Source: an uncultured Clostridia bacterium
GTDB taxonomy: Bacteria > Bacillota > Clostridia > Oscillospirales > Acutalibacteraceae
NCBI GenBank assembly: GCA_945874765.1
Contig: CAMCHQ010000002.1
Coordinates: 143,535 to 207,534 of the forward strand
Length of the DNA: 64,000 nucleotides
Direction of reading: 5' to 3'
Shown: piece by piece, positions 1 through 8,997 of the stretch
Layout: each line of letters starts with the position of its first letter
Position numbering within the stretch: position 1 is the stretch's first letter
The notes under the pieces: generated by a model
Told to the model about the DNA's origin: nothing
The model's database searches: none
The model's input: the letters and a program-made list of their open reading frames with translations, nothing else
Translations under genes and position numbers: made by a program

Positions 1-74
1 TTTTTTGCACCGCTAATGTTTACTTCTCCGAAAAGCTCATGACCGCCACGAATTACAAAATTCTCCAAGTACAT
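1..74 (-). CDS. murA: UDP-N-acetylglucosamine 1-carboxyvinyltransferase, N-terminal fragment
   Basis: Only the first 24 codons lie in the window; the gene runs off the left edge. The reverse strand reads MYLENFVIRGGHELFGEVNI then SGAK, which is the MurA N-terminus (family pattern FVIRGG...L.G.V.ISGAKN). MurA transfers enolpyruvate from PEP to UDP-GlcNAc, the first committed step of peptidoglycan synthesis in the cytoplasm. The ATG at 74-72 follows an AGAGGTGA ribosome site. The call rests on the short motif alone, but it is distinctive. Confidence 0.8.
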   Translation of the reverse strand, partial: MYLENFVIRGGHELFGEVNISGAK

Positions 75-402
75 TTCACCTCTCTGTGCGAGTTTAAGTT
101 ATATATATAATGTTTGCGTTAAAATCTTAAATATGTATGGGTACACTCCCCAAAACTTTTACTATTATAGCAAATGATTGTCAAAAAATAAATGATAACA
201 GTAATATTTTTTCTAAAATGTAACCACTTTGGATAGTATGGTTTAGTACCTAAATCTACAAAAACCATACTATATATTGTATATACTTGAAAATTAGCAA
301 TATTTCGCCAAAATCTTGTATATTCAAAAGGTAACAAAAGAGTAACACAGACTGTAATAAATGTCAAGTAAAATCGACCTATTTTAATAAATTTTATATA
401 AC
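75..402. other. AT-rich intergenic region
   Basis: This stretch lies between the murA start and the 3' end of the phosphoesterase gene. It is very AT-rich and I see no convincing gene. The one open frame of about 80 codons on the minus strand has no ribosome site and no recognisable composition. The region presumably carries the murA promoter, but I cannot point to a clear -35/-10 pair. Confidence 0.5.
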
Positions 403-1776
403 TTATAATGTATCGTGCTGATTGTCATATCTTCCGCCGGTCAAAACAGCGTCAACTGCAAAGATTAGTTTTTTGAAATCAATATTTTTCTTGAAAATTT
501 TGCTTGGAATTACAATAAAGCTCATCACAAGTTTGTAATAATCCGACTGCCTGTCATATTTTACAATGCTGCCGTCCATAATCGAAAGAGTTATACGGTC
601 GACAAATTCAAGGATTTTGTGATTCTTGTATTTTTCAATAAGTTCTTTGTCAAAATATCTGCCCAAACCTATGTGTTTAAGCTTTTTGTATGTATATCCG
701 ACGTCTTTGTATTTTATAATGTCCATAATCGGTCTTGCTATGAAAAAGAAATTTGATAATTTATCTCCGTTAATACCGAGTGCGTCAAGCCTTGCGGCAA
801 ATTCCTCTTTGTCGGCACAGTCAAGAAGCCTGTGAACAAGGGCGGTGCAATGGTTTGCAAGAAATTTTTGCGCATCGATTTCCTGTCCGTCAAGTTTAAA
901 CGATTTTAAATGCTTAACGTCATATGTCAAAGTCATATCGTCATTGACCGTCACCTCAACTATAGGCGCAGGGTAGCCGACAAGAGAGCCGACGTTTACT
1001 TCTTTAATAACATTGCCCTTTTTTGATTTAAAATCCGTCGTGCTTTGCATATGGCTGTGACCCACAAACATATATTTAAGTCCTGCGTCGGCAAGACGTG
1101 AGGCAACATATTCTCTGTCTGCCACGCACGTTCCGCCGCCGGTAATAAGCGGACTTATGTGAGGGGTGAGCAGGTGATGCTCCATACCTATTATTAAGCA
1201 GTTATCGTCATATGCTTTTTTGATTTGCTCTTCAATCCAGCAAAAATGCTCCTCGGTAAAGCCGGCGTGGTCATTGCCGTTTTTGTCATCGTTTAATGCG
1301 AGAAGCCTTACATTTTCGCTAAGCTGAATGACGTAAGACGTTGTGCCTATATGGGTGATAAATTCGCTTATGGCTTGCTTGGGACCGAAATCGAAATAAA
1401 AATCACGAAGTTCGTCACTTTTAAGCGTTTCGACATTGTGAGTAACAATACCGCCTTGAAATCTTCTCGGGTTTTCGTCACAGCACCAATCGTGAGTAGA
1501 GGTGATAGTATAAACAGGCTTTGATTTTGCAAGTTTTTTAAGCTTTTCCCTAAATTCAATATGCGAAACCTTTTCGCCGTCATTAGTAACGTCACCGATA
1601 ATCATAACAGCACTTGTATCGCTTTTTGCTATTTGCTCAAATGCCGCATCAATTATATCTCCCGTTTCGGCAAGACACTTTTGGTCGCTTCCGCTTCTCA
1701 AAAAATATTGACGTCCGCTTGTGCCGAGCGTTTTGCTGTAGTGGTGAGTATCCGTTATAAATGTAAGTTTTAGCAT
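403..1776 (-). CDS. Calcineurin-like metallophosphoesterase
   Basis: The 457-aa protein has the metallophosphoesterase metal-binding motifs in order: TDTHH near the N-terminus (D-x-H), GDVTNDGE around residue 63 (GDxxxxG), a THDW block in place of GNHD, and GHSHM (GHxH) around residue 240. These bind two divalent metals in the family. The C-terminal 150 residues match nothing I recognise. The ATG follows GAGGTG. The gene starts 12 bases after the stop of the HAD gene, so the two are probably co-transcribed leftward. The substrate is unknown. Confidence 0.8.
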   Translation of the reverse strand: MLKLTFITDTHHYSKTLGTSGRQYFLRSGSDQKCLAETGDIIDAAFEQIAKSDTSAVMIIGDVTNDGEKVSHIEFREKLKKLAKSKPVYTITSTHDWCCDENPRRFQGGIVTHNVETLKSDELRDFYFDFGPKQAISEFITHIGTTSYVIQLSENVRLLALNDDKNGNDHAGFTEEHFCWIEEQIKKAYDDNCLIIGMEHHLLTPHISPLITGGGTCVADREYVASRLADAGLKYMFVGHSHMQSTTDFKSKKGNVIKEVNVGSLVGYPAPIVEVTVNDDMTLTYDVKHLKSFKLDGQEIDAQKFLANHCTALVHRLLDCADKEEFAARLDALGINGDKLSNFFFIARPIMDIIKYKDVGYTYKKLKHIGLGRYFDKELIEKYKNHKILEFVDRITLSIMDGSIVKYDRQSDYYKLVMSFIVIPSKIFKKNIDFKKLIFAVDAVLTGGRYDNQHDTL

Positions 1777-1788
1777 TTTTGCACCTCT

Positions 1789-2355
1789 TTATTTGATTTG
1801 CTCTATCTTGTCGCCGTTTACCAAATATACGTGGTCGGCAATATCCATCATAGCTTTGTCATTCATAGAATCGGTATAAAAATTGTCTATATGAGCGCCG
1901 GGATAAAGTTCGTTAAAAATTTTAACCTTGTTTTCAAGAAAACATAAGCGCTTGAATTTGCCGGTCTTTTTGTCTATTGACGAGCCGACGTAGTTTTTTA
2001 TTCCCATTCTTTTCATAATCTCGTCAAGCAAAAAATCCGTCGAGCCGGAAACAATAATGTCATCGTCACGTCTGACCTCGTTGTACCACGGCTTAATTTT
2101 TTTCTCGTTTTTGTCCCAAAATTTAACTACGTCCTCGTCAAGTGTTTTGATATGAATAAAATATCCTTCAAGAAAACTTGCATATGCCTCAATCGCTTCC
2201 TCAACGGTGAAAAGGTGGAATGCGTCTTTAAAACATATTATTAAGAGCTTCGGAACGTATTTCCAAATTTTAGGGTCGGTCTTTACATAGTGAAGCGCAA
2301 AATCAATAAGTGTTTCGCCGTCATATATAGTGTTATCGAAATCAAAAACGTTCAT
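1789..2355 (-). CDS. HAD-superfamily phosphatase (phosphoserine phosphatase-like)
   Basis: The 188-aa protein opens with FDFDNTIYDGET, the HAD motif I (DxDxT) with the nucleophilic aspartate. Motif II is VSGST and motif III/IV is in DSMNDKAMMD near the C-terminus. The helical insert between motifs I and II suggests the subfamily I cap typical of small-molecule phosphatases. It heads a two-gene leftward unit with the metallophosphoesterase. The natural substrate cannot be told from sequence. Confidence 0.8.
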   Translation of the reverse strand: MNVFDFDNTIYDGETLIDFALHYVKTDPKIWKYVPKLLIICFKDAFHLFTVEEAIEAYASFLEGYFIHIKTLDEDVVKFWDKNEKKIKPWYNEVRRDDDIIVSGSTDFLLDEIMKRMGIKNYVGSSIDKKTGKFKRLCFLENKVKIFNELYPGAHIDNFYTDSMNDKAMMDIADHVYLVNGDKIEQIK

Positions 2356-2448
2356 TATATTTTTTGTCCTCTCGGTTAAAATAATCGAAAAATCGACATA
2401 AATTTTCCTATATTTTTATTTTATCACAACTTATATGCGTTATCAACC

Positions 2449-2477
2449 TTGACAATTGGGAAAAATAATTATATATT
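2449..2477 (+). promoter_or_regulatory. Sigma-A promoter for nadBC
   Basis: A perfect -35 TTGACA (2449-2454) and a -10 TATATT (2472-2477) are separated by 17 bases. The predicted start near 2484 leaves a leader of about 90 bases before nadB. The divergent HAD gene begins about 95 bases to the left. Confidence 0.65.
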
Positions 2478-2540
2478 TAAATAAGTATAGTTAAAAAGTC
2501 AATTTCTTTTAGCTATATGAATTTATCATTATATGCTATA

Positions 2541-2564
2541 GGAGAAAAGAGTGTACGCTCTTTA
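2541..2564 (+). promoter_or_regulatory. nadB leader: ribosome site followed by near-perfect palindrome
   Basis: A GGAGA ribosome site at 2541-2545 is followed by AAAGAGTGTACGCTCTTT (2547-2564), which folds into a 6-bp stem extended by one G-T pair. The nadB ATG lies at 2573, too far from the site for normal initiation unless the hairpin forms and brings them together. A 4-codon frame (GTG at 2551 to TAA) sits inside the palindrome. It may equally be a repressor site of the NAD pathway. I cannot match it to a known operator. Confidence 0.35.
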
Positions 2565-2572
2565 AAAATCTT

Positions 2573-3898
2573 ATGAAAAACAAGGAATACATTAAAACAG
2601 ATGCAGTGATTGTCGGCAGCGGTGTTGCAGGTCTTTTTGCGGCTCTTTGTTTGCCGAAGGATAAGGACGTTCTTATCATCACAAAGGAAAATACCGACGA
2701 ATGTGATTCAATGCTCGCACAGGGCGGTGTGTGCGTGCTCAAAGACGTAAACGATTTCAAGTGCTATTTTGAGGACACTATGAAAGCGGGACATTGGGAA
2801 AACGACCCTGATTCCGTTCGTGTTATGATTGAATCGTCACAGGAGGTTATCGGTACTCTTATCGACCTCGGCGTTGATTTCGATACAGATAAAAACGGCG
2901 AATACGATTACACCCGTGAGGGCGCTCACAGAAGAAACAGAATACTTCATCACAAGGATGAAACAGGTAAGGAAATTACCGATACTCTTCTTAATATTGC
3001 AAAGAAAAAAGAAAATATCACCATTATTCCTAAAACCACTATGATTGATTTTATCGAAAAAGATAATGTTTGTCAGGGAATTGTCTGCGAGGACGAATAC
3101 GGGGAAATGGGTTCTATCCTTGCAAGAGATATTATTCTTGCAACAGGCGGGCTCGGCGGCTTGTTCCTTAATTCAACAAACTATCCTCATATCACGGGCG
3201 ACTCTTTTGCACTTGCCATTAAGCACGGTGTTGAGCTTAAAGATATCAACTATATTCAAATTCACCCGACTACTCTTTATAGTAAGAAAAAGGGCAGACG
3301 TTTCCTTATCAGTGAAAGCGTAAGAGGCGAGGGCGCAATTCTTCTCAATGAAAACGGAGAAAGATTTACAGACGAACTTCAGCCGAGAGACGTTGTAACA
3401 AATGCAATTGTTGAGGAGATGAAAAAGTTCGGTACAGACCACGTTTATCTTACTCTTCCTACAATGACTACGGAGCAGGCGGCTAAACGTTTCCCTAACA
3501 TTTTTGACGCTTGTATGGAAGAGGGATACGATATCACAAAGGATAAAGTTCCCGTTACTCCGGCTCAACATTATATGATGGGCGGTATCAAAACAGACCT
3601 TTACGGCAGAACTTCAATGGCTCATCTTTATGCAGCAGGCGAGACTGCTTGCAACGGCGTTCACGGTAAAAACAGGCTTGCTTCAAATTCTCTTCTTGAA
3701 AGTCTTGTTTTCGCAAAGCGTGCGGCTGACGTTATTGCTAATGATAAGAGCGAAAAGAAAGAAGATTATGATGAGATTGACCTTTCTTCATATCCTCCTA
3801 AGGAAGAGAGACAGAAAGAATTTAAAAAGCTCATTATGGACGAAATAAAAGAAAAGGATAAAGATTTTTATGATAAATGGTGTAACACTCAAGGTTAA
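2573..3898 (+). CDS. nadB: L-aspartate oxidase
   Basis: NadB oxidises L-aspartate to iminoaspartate, the first step of de novo NAD synthesis. The N-terminus carries the FAD Rossmann motif VGSGVAGLFAA. Further family signatures are MLAQGGVCV, the REGAHRRNRILH active-site block, QIHPTT and the C-terminal FAD loop GVHGKNRLASNSLLES. At 441 aa it is shorter than the roughly 540-aa enterobacterial enzyme; the loss is in the C-terminal helical domain, as I expect for clostridial forms. It overlaps nadC by 29 bases. No nadA lies in the window, so quinolinate synthase must be encoded elsewhere. Confidence 0.93.
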   Translation: MKNKEYIKTDAVIVGSGVAGLFAALCLPKDKDVLIITKENTDECDSMLAQGGVCVLKDVNDFKCYFEDTMKAGHWENDPDSVRVMIESSQEVIGTLIDLGVDFDTDKNGEYDYTREGAHRRNRILHHKDETGKEITDTLLNIAKKKENITIIPKTTMIDFIEKDNVCQGIVCEDEYGEMGSILARDIILATGGLGGLFLNSTNYPHITGDSFALAIKHGVELKDINYIQIHPTTLYSKKKGRRFLISESVRGEGAILLNENGERFTDELQPRDVVTNAIVEEMKKFGTDHVYLTLPTMTTEQAAKRFPNIFDACMEEGYDITKDKVPVTPAQHYMMGGIKTDLYGRTSMAHLYAAGETACNGVHGKNRLASNSLLESLVFAKRAADVIANDKSEKKEDYDEIDLSSYPPKEERQKEFKKLIMDEIKEKDKDFYDKWCNTQG

Positions 3899-4727
3899 TG
3901 TAGACGATTATATTTTGAACACTCTTAAAGAAGATATCACTTCAGAGGACGTTTCAACCAACGCAGTTATGCCTGAGGATAAGCAGGGTAAGGCAGAACT
4001 TATTTGTAAGCAGGACGGTATTATCTGCGGTCTCGGTATTTTTGAAAGAACTTTTGAACTTCTTGATAAAACAGCTCGTTTTGAGGCAAATTTTAAAGAC
4101 GGCGACGAGGTTAAAAAAGGCGACCTTTTGGGTGTTATTTACGGCGATATCAAGGCAATCCTCAGCGGGGAGAGAACAGGTCTTAATTATCTTCAGCGTA
4201 TGAGCGGCATTGCTACAATGACAAGAGAGTATATGAAGGAGCTTGAGGGCACAAATACAACTCTTCTCGATACACGTAAAACCACACCTAATATGCGTCC
4301 GTTTGAAAAATATGCCGTTAAAGTAGGCGGCGCTACAAACCACAGATATAACCTTTCCGACGGCGTTCTTCTTAAAGATAACCATATCGGCGCAGCAGGC
4401 TCAATTACAAAGGCAATTAAAATGGCAAAGGCATATGCTCCTTTTGTAAGAAAGATTGAGATTGAAACCGAAACCTTAGAGCAGGTTAAGGAAGCTGTCG
4501 AGGCAGGCGCAGATATCATTATGCTTGACAATATGGATAATGACACTATGAAAAAGGCTGTTGAAATTATCGGCGGCAAGGCTGAAACGGAATGTTCGGG
4601 CAATGTTACTAAAGAAAGGCTTAAATCAATTGCCGAAATCGGTGTTGATTTTGTTTCCTGCGGTGCGCTTACTCATTCTGCAATGATTATGGATATAAGC
4701 CTTAAAAATCTTACTCCTATTGAGTAA
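3870..4727 (+). CDS. nadC: Nicotinate-nucleotide pyrophosphorylase (quinolinate phosphoribosyltransferase)
   Basis: NadC converts quinolinate and PRPP to nicotinate mononucleotide, CO2 and PPi. The 285-aa length is normal. Signatures are DTRKTTPNMRPFEKYAV, GGATNHRYNLSDGVLLKDNH and the phosphate-binding barrel loops near IMLDNM and ECSGN. Its start lies inside the nadB 3' end, which implies translational coupling. It is followed by a U-tailed terminator that closes the operon. Confidence 0.95.
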   Translation: MINGVTLKVNVDDYILNTLKEDITSEDVSTNAVMPEDKQGKAELICKQDGIICGLGIFERTFELLDKTARFEANFKDGDEVKKGDLLGVIYGDIKAILSGERTGLNYLQRMSGIATMTREYMKELEGTNTTLLDTRKTTPNMRPFEKYAVKVGGATNHRYNLSDGVLLKDNHIGAAGSITKAIKMAKAYAPFVRKIEIETETLEQVKEAVEAGADIIMLDNMDNDTMKKAVEIIGGKAETECSGNVTKERLKSIAEIGVDFVSCGALTHSAMIMDISLKNLTPIE

Positions 4728-4759
4728 GTAAATCGTAAATAACAATATGCATATCTTAT

Positions 4760-4790
4760 AAAGACGGTTGGTATCAATCGTCTTTATTTT
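4760..4790 (+). terminator. Terminator of nadBC
   Basis: The stem AAAGACGGTTG (4760-4770) pairs with CAATCGTCTTT (4775-4785) with one G-T wobble, and is followed by ATTTTTT. Confidence 0.85.
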
Positions 4791-4930
4791 TTACACTTTT
4801 TTAAATGACTGAAAAATTGCTTGTTTTGAATAAAACAGTCAAAATCGCTCAAAATATACACGTAAATGCATCTGTTTACACAAAGAAAAGGGGTAAGAAT
4901 GAGCAATATGCCGAAAATAAATGAAGCATA

Positions 4931-4959
4931 TTGACTGTTTGTGAATGAATTGCTATACT
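4931..4959 (+). promoter_or_regulatory. Sigma-A promoter for the fru operon
   Basis: TTGACT (4931-4936) and TATACT (4954-4959) are separated by exactly 17 bases. Transcription would start about 40 bases before fruR, which has an AAGGAGA ribosome site. FruR is a likely autoregulator here, but I see no clear operator repeat. Confidence 0.6.
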
Positions 4960-5004
4960 TAGGGTGCAATGAGAAGTTAGCTTTCAGCATTAAGGAGATT
5001 AGGC

Positions 5005-5751
5005 ATGCTAAGTCAAGAAAGACAGTCGTTAATCCTTGACATTATTAAGGAGCAAGGTTCTGTAACAGTCACAAGGCTTACGGAGATTTTGCAAACGAGT
5101 GAATCAACGGTAAGACGTGATTTATCCTACCTTGCAAATAAGGGCAAGATTAATAAGGTTCACGGCGGAGCAACGGCGCTCGGTCAGGAATTTATTAAGC
5201 TTGAAGATAATATTGAGGAAAAACTGACAAAGAATACTGATGAAAAAACAAAAATTGCACAATATGCGGCGTCGCAGGTACAAGATGACGATTTTGTATT
5301 TATTGACGCAGGAACAACCACACTTTTGATGACAACGTTTATTAAAAATTCAAAGGCAACCTTTGTTACAAACGGAGTTGACCACGCAAAGCAACTTGCC
5401 AAAAACGGTTGCAACGTAATTGTTTTAGGCGGCAAGCTTAAGCAGTCGACGGAGGCCATCATCGGTTTGGTTGCGGCAAAGAATTTGCAAAACTATTCAT
5501 TCACCAAGGCATTTATCGGTGCTAACGGTATAAGCGAAAAGCAGGGTTATACAACTCCCGATACGGAAGAGGCAATGTTAAAGGCGGTCACTATCGAAAA
5601 AAGCTTTGTGACTTATGTGCTTGCCGACTCGTCAAAGTTTGATAAGGTATCGGCAGTAAGTTTCGGCTCTGTTGACTGCGCTTGTATAGTGACTGACAAA
5701 TGTCCCAATGCAAAGCTTAAAAAGCTGACAGTTATTAAAGAGGTGTTGTAG
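5005..5751 (+). CDS. fruR: DeoR-family regulator of the fructose operon
   Basis: The 248-aa protein has the DeoR layout: an N-terminal winged HTH (about residues 5-57, ERQSLILDIIKEQGSV and SESTVRRDLSYL) and a sugar-phosphate-binding DeoRC domain with the DAGTTT and GANGIS motifs. In this family fructose 1-phosphate usually relieves repression. It is the first gene of the fruRKA unit, and its stop is one base from the fruK start. The neighbours make the fructose assignment more secure than the sequence alone. Confidence 0.88.
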   Translation: MLSQERQSLILDIIKEQGSVTVTRLTEILQTSESTVRRDLSYLANKGKINKVHGGATALGQEFIKLEDNIEEKLTKNTDEKTKIAQYAASQVQDDDFVFIDAGTTTLLMTTFIKNSKATFVTNGVDHAKQLAKNGCNVIVLGGKLKQSTEAIIGLVAAKNLQNYSFTKAFIGANGISEKQGYTTPDTEEAMLKAVTIEKSFVTYVLADSSKFDKVSAVSFGSVDCACIVTDKCPNAKLKKLTVIKEVL

Positions 5752-5752
5752 C

Positions 5753-6664
5753 TTGATTTACACAGTAACTTTTAATCCGGCGCTCGACTATGTTATGAAT
5801 TTGAAAGAGCTGCAATATAAGGATATTAACCGAACCGAAAGCGAACAGCTTTATTACGGCGGTAAGGGAATTAACGTTTCCGTTATCCTTTCAAGGCTCA
5901 AAGTTGATAACGTTGCGCTTGGTTTTCTTGCAGGATTTTCAGGCAGGAAAATTGAAGAAATGCTTAATGCAGAAAATATTAAAAACGATTTTGTGTATCT
6001 GAAAAAGGGATATACAAGAATTAATGTAAAAATCAAGGCAGACGAGGATTACGATATCAATGCGCAGGGTCCGGATATCGAAACAGATGAGTTAAACGCT
6101 TTGTTTGACAAACTTGAAAATCTTAAAGACGGCGATTTTCTTGTTTTGGCAGGCTCGATTCCCAAATCTCTTCCCGATGACGTTTACGAAGAAATACTTG
6201 CAAAGCTTCAAAATAAAGGCATTAATTATGCGGTTGACGCAACAGGCGATTTGCTTTTGAATGTTTTAAAGTATAAGCCGTTTTTGATTAAGCCTAATCA
6301 TCACGAGCTTGGCGATATCTTCGGTGTAGAGGTTAAAACGGAAGAAGAAATTGCATATTATGCTAAAAAACTTCAGGAAATGGGCGCTAAAAACGTTCTT
6401 GTTTCACGTTCAAAGGACGGCGCAACGCTTGTTGATGAATTTGGAGAGGTTCATTCAATGGGCAATGTTCCCGGCAAGGTTTTAAATCCCGTCGGCTGCG
6501 GCGATTCAATGGTGGCAGGCTTTGTTGCAGGCTACTCAAAAACTCACGACTATCATTACGCTTTAAAGCTTGGCTCTGCGTGCGGAAATGCAACAGCCTT
6601 TTGTCCGGGTCTTGCGGATAAAGAGACAATCGACAAAATGCTTGAAAGCGAATATTTAAAATAA
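5753..6664 (+). CDS. fruK: 1-phosphofructokinase
   Basis: FruK phosphorylates fructose 1-phosphate to fructose 1,6-bisphosphate in the cytoplasm. The 303-aa protein is a PfkB-family kinase: it opens IYTVTFNPALDYV, has GGKGINVS near residue 38, and carries the catalytic anion-hole motif as NPVGCGDSMVAGF, with GCGD in place of the usual GAGD. The start is TTG, one base after fruR, with AGAGGTG inside fruR as ribosome site. It feeds directly on the product of FruA. Confidence 0.93.
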   Translation: MIYTVTFNPALDYVMNLKELQYKDINRTESEQLYYGGKGINVSVILSRLKVDNVALGFLAGFSGRKIEEMLNAENIKNDFVYLKKGYTRINVKIKADEDYDINAQGPDIETDELNALFDKLENLKDGDFLVLAGSIPKSLPDDVYEEILAKLQNKGINYAVDATGDLLLNVLKYKPFLIKPNHHELGDIFGVEVKTEEEIAYYAKKLQEMGAKNVLVSRSKDGATLVDEFGEVHSMGNVPGKVLNPVGCGDSMVAGFVAGYSKTHDYHYALKLGSACGNATAFCPGLADKETIDKMLESEYLK

Positions 6665-6680
6665 GGAAAGGGGTATACTT

Positions 6681-8645
6681 ATGAAAATCATTGATTTGCT
6701 TAAGAAGGAAGCGATAGAGCTTAACACATCTGTTGCTACAAAGAATGATGCGATAGATAAGCTTATTGCTCTTCACGAAAAGGCAGGTAATCTTCTTGAC
6801 GTTAATGCATATAAAGAAGCAATACTTGCAAGAGAGGCACAAGGCTCAACCGCAATAGGAGAAGGAATAGCAGTTCCTCACGCTAAAAGCGGAAGTGTTA
6901 AAACACCGGGTCTTTCGGCTATAACGGTTCCAAACGGTGTCGATTACGGTGCACCGGACGGAAAAAACAGCGATATTTTATTTATGATTGCTGCTCCGCT
7001 TGACGGAGATTTGCACCTTGAAATTCTTTCAAGATTAATGGTTATGCTTATGGAGCCAGAATTTTGTGCGGCTTTGAGAGGTGCTAAAACGGCAGACGAA
7101 TTTCTTTCGATAATCGATAAAAAGGAAGCCGAAAAGTATCCTGAGGAGAAAAAGGCAGAAGAACCTAAGAAAGACGGTTACAGAATTTTAGCCGTAACAG
7201 CTTGCCCTACAGGTATTGCTCATACTTATATGGCTGCCGAGGCACTTGAAAAAGCAGGCGAAAAAATGGGATATCCGCTTAAAGCCGAAACAAACGGTTC
7301 GGGCGGTGCAAAGAATATTTTAACCAAAAAAGAAATTGAGGAATGTGACGGTATTATCATTGCGGCTGATAAGAATGTAGAAATGGCTCGTTTTGACGGT
7401 AAGCCTGTTATCAAAACCTCTGTTACAAACGGTATTAATAAACCTGAGGAGCTTATTCAAAAAATTGTCGACGGCAAGGCTTCGATTTATCACGCAGATG
7501 ATGAGGAAAAAGAATCTTTGGACGATGAAGAAAAAGAAAGCTTCGGACGTAAGGTTTATAAGCATCTTATGAACGGTGTATCTCATATGCTTCCGTTCGT
7601 AGTAGGCGGCGGTGTGCTTATCGCATTCGGCTTCCTTATCGATACAATTGCAGGCAATGCAAACGTCGGCGGAACATTCGGTTTTACAAATCCGGTTGCA
7701 TCTGTTATCTTCTGGATAGGTAAAGCGGCATTTGCACTTATGCTTCCTGTTTTGTCGGCATATATCGCTCAGTCTATCGCAGACCGTCCGGGCTTGCTTC
7801 CTGGCTTCGTAGGCGGTGTGTTTGCGGCAAACGGACATACAATTCAAAGTATGATTGACGGCGTTAATTCGGGCAACGGTCTTGCTGGCGACTCAAAGGC
7901 TGTATCGGGCTTCCTCGGTGCATTGTTTGCCGGCTTTATCGCAGGTATAGTTGTTCAGCTTCTTAAAAAGGCATTTTCTTGGATGCCAAAGGCTATGGAC
8001 GGTATCAAGCCTGTATTCATTTATCCGCTTTTAGGTACGCTTCTTATGGGCTTGATTATGGCAGGTGTAAACCCGATTATCGGTCAGCTCAATACACTTC
8101 TTGCAAACGGACTTGAAAGCCTCGGCTCAACAAGCAGACTTCTTCTTTCAATCGTTCTTGCTACTATGATGGCAACCGATATGGGCGGCCCGTTCAACAA
8201 GGCAGCTTATGTATTCGGTACAGCGGCTATTGCAGACGGCAACACTTGGATTATGGCGGCTGTTATGATTGGCGGTATGGTACCTCCTATCGCAATTGCT
8301 CTTTCAACAACATTTAACAAGAAAAAATGGAATAAGGAAGAGCTTAAGAGCGGTCCTGTAAACTATCTTATGGGTCTTTGCTTCATCACAGAGGGTGCAA
8401 TCCCTTACGCAGCTTCCGACCCGCTTCGTGTAATTCCTTCCTGTATGGTTGGTTCAGCCGTAGCAGGTGCGCTTACATCAATTTTTGGCGTAACTTGTCC
8501 TGCTCCTCACGGCGGTATCTTCACATTCATTGTATGTGACCATCCTCTTCTTTATGTAGTAGCTCTTATCGCAGGCTCGGTTGTAGGCGCATTAATGCTT
8601 GCACTTTTAAAGAAGAATGTAAACAGCGAAGTTAAAGCAAAATAA
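6681..8645 (+). CDS. fruA: Fructose-specific PTS transporter, fused EIIABC
   Basis: This 654-aa membrane permease takes up fructose and phosphorylates it to fructose 1-phosphate. Domain order is IIA (about 1-150, phospho-His in AVPHAK, H67), IIB (about 167-265, phospho-Cys in VTACPTGIAHTYMAAEAL, C175) and IIC (about 290-650, several hydrophobic segments, with FVGGVFAANG and TDMGGPFNKAAY). A charged linker rich in EEKES joins IIB and IIC. It lies 16 bases after fruK with an AGGAAAGGGG ribosome site, so it belongs to the same transcript. Confidence 0.95.
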   Translation: MKIIDLLKKEAIELNTSVATKNDAIDKLIALHEKAGNLLDVNAYKEAILAREAQGSTAIGEGIAVPHAKSGSVKTPGLSAITVPNGVDYGAPDGKNSDILFMIAAPLDGDLHLEILSRLMVMLMEPEFCAALRGAKTADEFLSIIDKKEAEKYPEEKKAEEPKKDGYRILAVTACPTGIAHTYMAAEALEKAGEKMGYPLKAETNGSGGAKNILTKKEIEECDGIIIAADKNVEMARFDGKPVIKTSVTNGINKPEELIQKIVDGKASIYHADDEEKESLDDEEKESFGRKVYKHLMNGVSHMLPFVVGGGVLIAFGFLIDTIAGNANVGGTFGFTNPVASVIFWIGKAAFALMLPVLSAYIAQSIADRPGLLPGFVGGVFAANGHTIQSMIDGVNSGNGLAGDSKAVSGFLGALFAGFIAGIVVQLLKKAFSWMPKAMDGIKPVFIYPLLGTLLMGLIMAGVNPIIGQLNTLLANGLESLGSTSRLLLSIVLATMMATDMGGPFNKAAYVFGTAAIADGNTWIMAAVMIGGMVPPIAIALSTTFNKKKWNKEELKSGPVNYLMGLCFITEGAIPYAASDPLRVIPSCMVGSAVAGALTSIFGVTCPAPHGGIFTFIVCDHPLLYVVALIAGSVVGALMLALLKKNVNSEVKAK

Positions 8646-8669
8646 TTCAGAATAAGGAGAAATATTGTT

Positions 8670-8933
8670 ATGGTTTCAAAGCTTACCAAGGTTACAAACG
8701 AAATGGGATTTCATATGAGACCCGCAAATGTTTTTGTAACGGCAATGACTAAATATACATCAAACATCAATATTATTGTCGGCGATAAAAAGGTCAACGG
8801 CAAAAGTATTATGAATATTATGGCGGCTTGCATTAAGTGCGGTACCGAAATCACTGTTGAATGTGACGGTCCTGACGAGCAGGCTATGCTTGATGAGGCA
8901 ATTGCTCTTATTGAATCGGGCTTCGGCGAATAA
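8670..8933 (+). CDS. ptsH: PTS phosphocarrier protein HPr
   Basis: The 87-aa protein carries the phosphoryl group from enzyme I to the EII domains. The active His15 lies in GFHMRPAN (usual form GLHARPA). Regulatory Ser46 is in GKSIMNIM, so HPr kinase control of catabolite repression is possible. It lies 24 bases after fruA with an AAGGAGAAA site. It may be the general HPr, because ptsI follows, or a fructose-induced one. Confidence 0.93.
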   Translation: MVSKLTKVTNEMGFHMRPANVFVTAMTKYTSNINIIVGDKKVNGKSIMNIMAACIKCGTEITVECDGPDEQAMLDEAIALIESGFGE

Positions 8934-8940
8934 AAATTAT

Positions 8941-8977
8941 AAAGGGTGCAATGCTTAATCTACATTGCACCTTTTTA
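8941..8977 (+). terminator. Hairpin terminator between ptsH and ptsI
   Basis: A 13-bp stem (8941-8953 with 8963-8975, one G-T pair) and a 9-base loop end in a T run. It sits immediately after the ptsH stop and 21 bases before the ptsI start, so it would lower ptsI expression relative to fruRKA-ptsH. Confidence 0.8.
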
Positions 8978-8997
8978 TGCGGCAAGGGGGAAACGTT

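Noticed and set aside
119..367. 82-codon minus-strand frame near the left edge
   Set aside because: No ribosome site, very AT-rich, no family pattern; it lies in what looks like a promoter region.
4784..4990. 68-codon minus-strand frame upstream of fruR
   Set aside because: It overlaps the nadC terminator and the fruR promoter and has no ribosome site.
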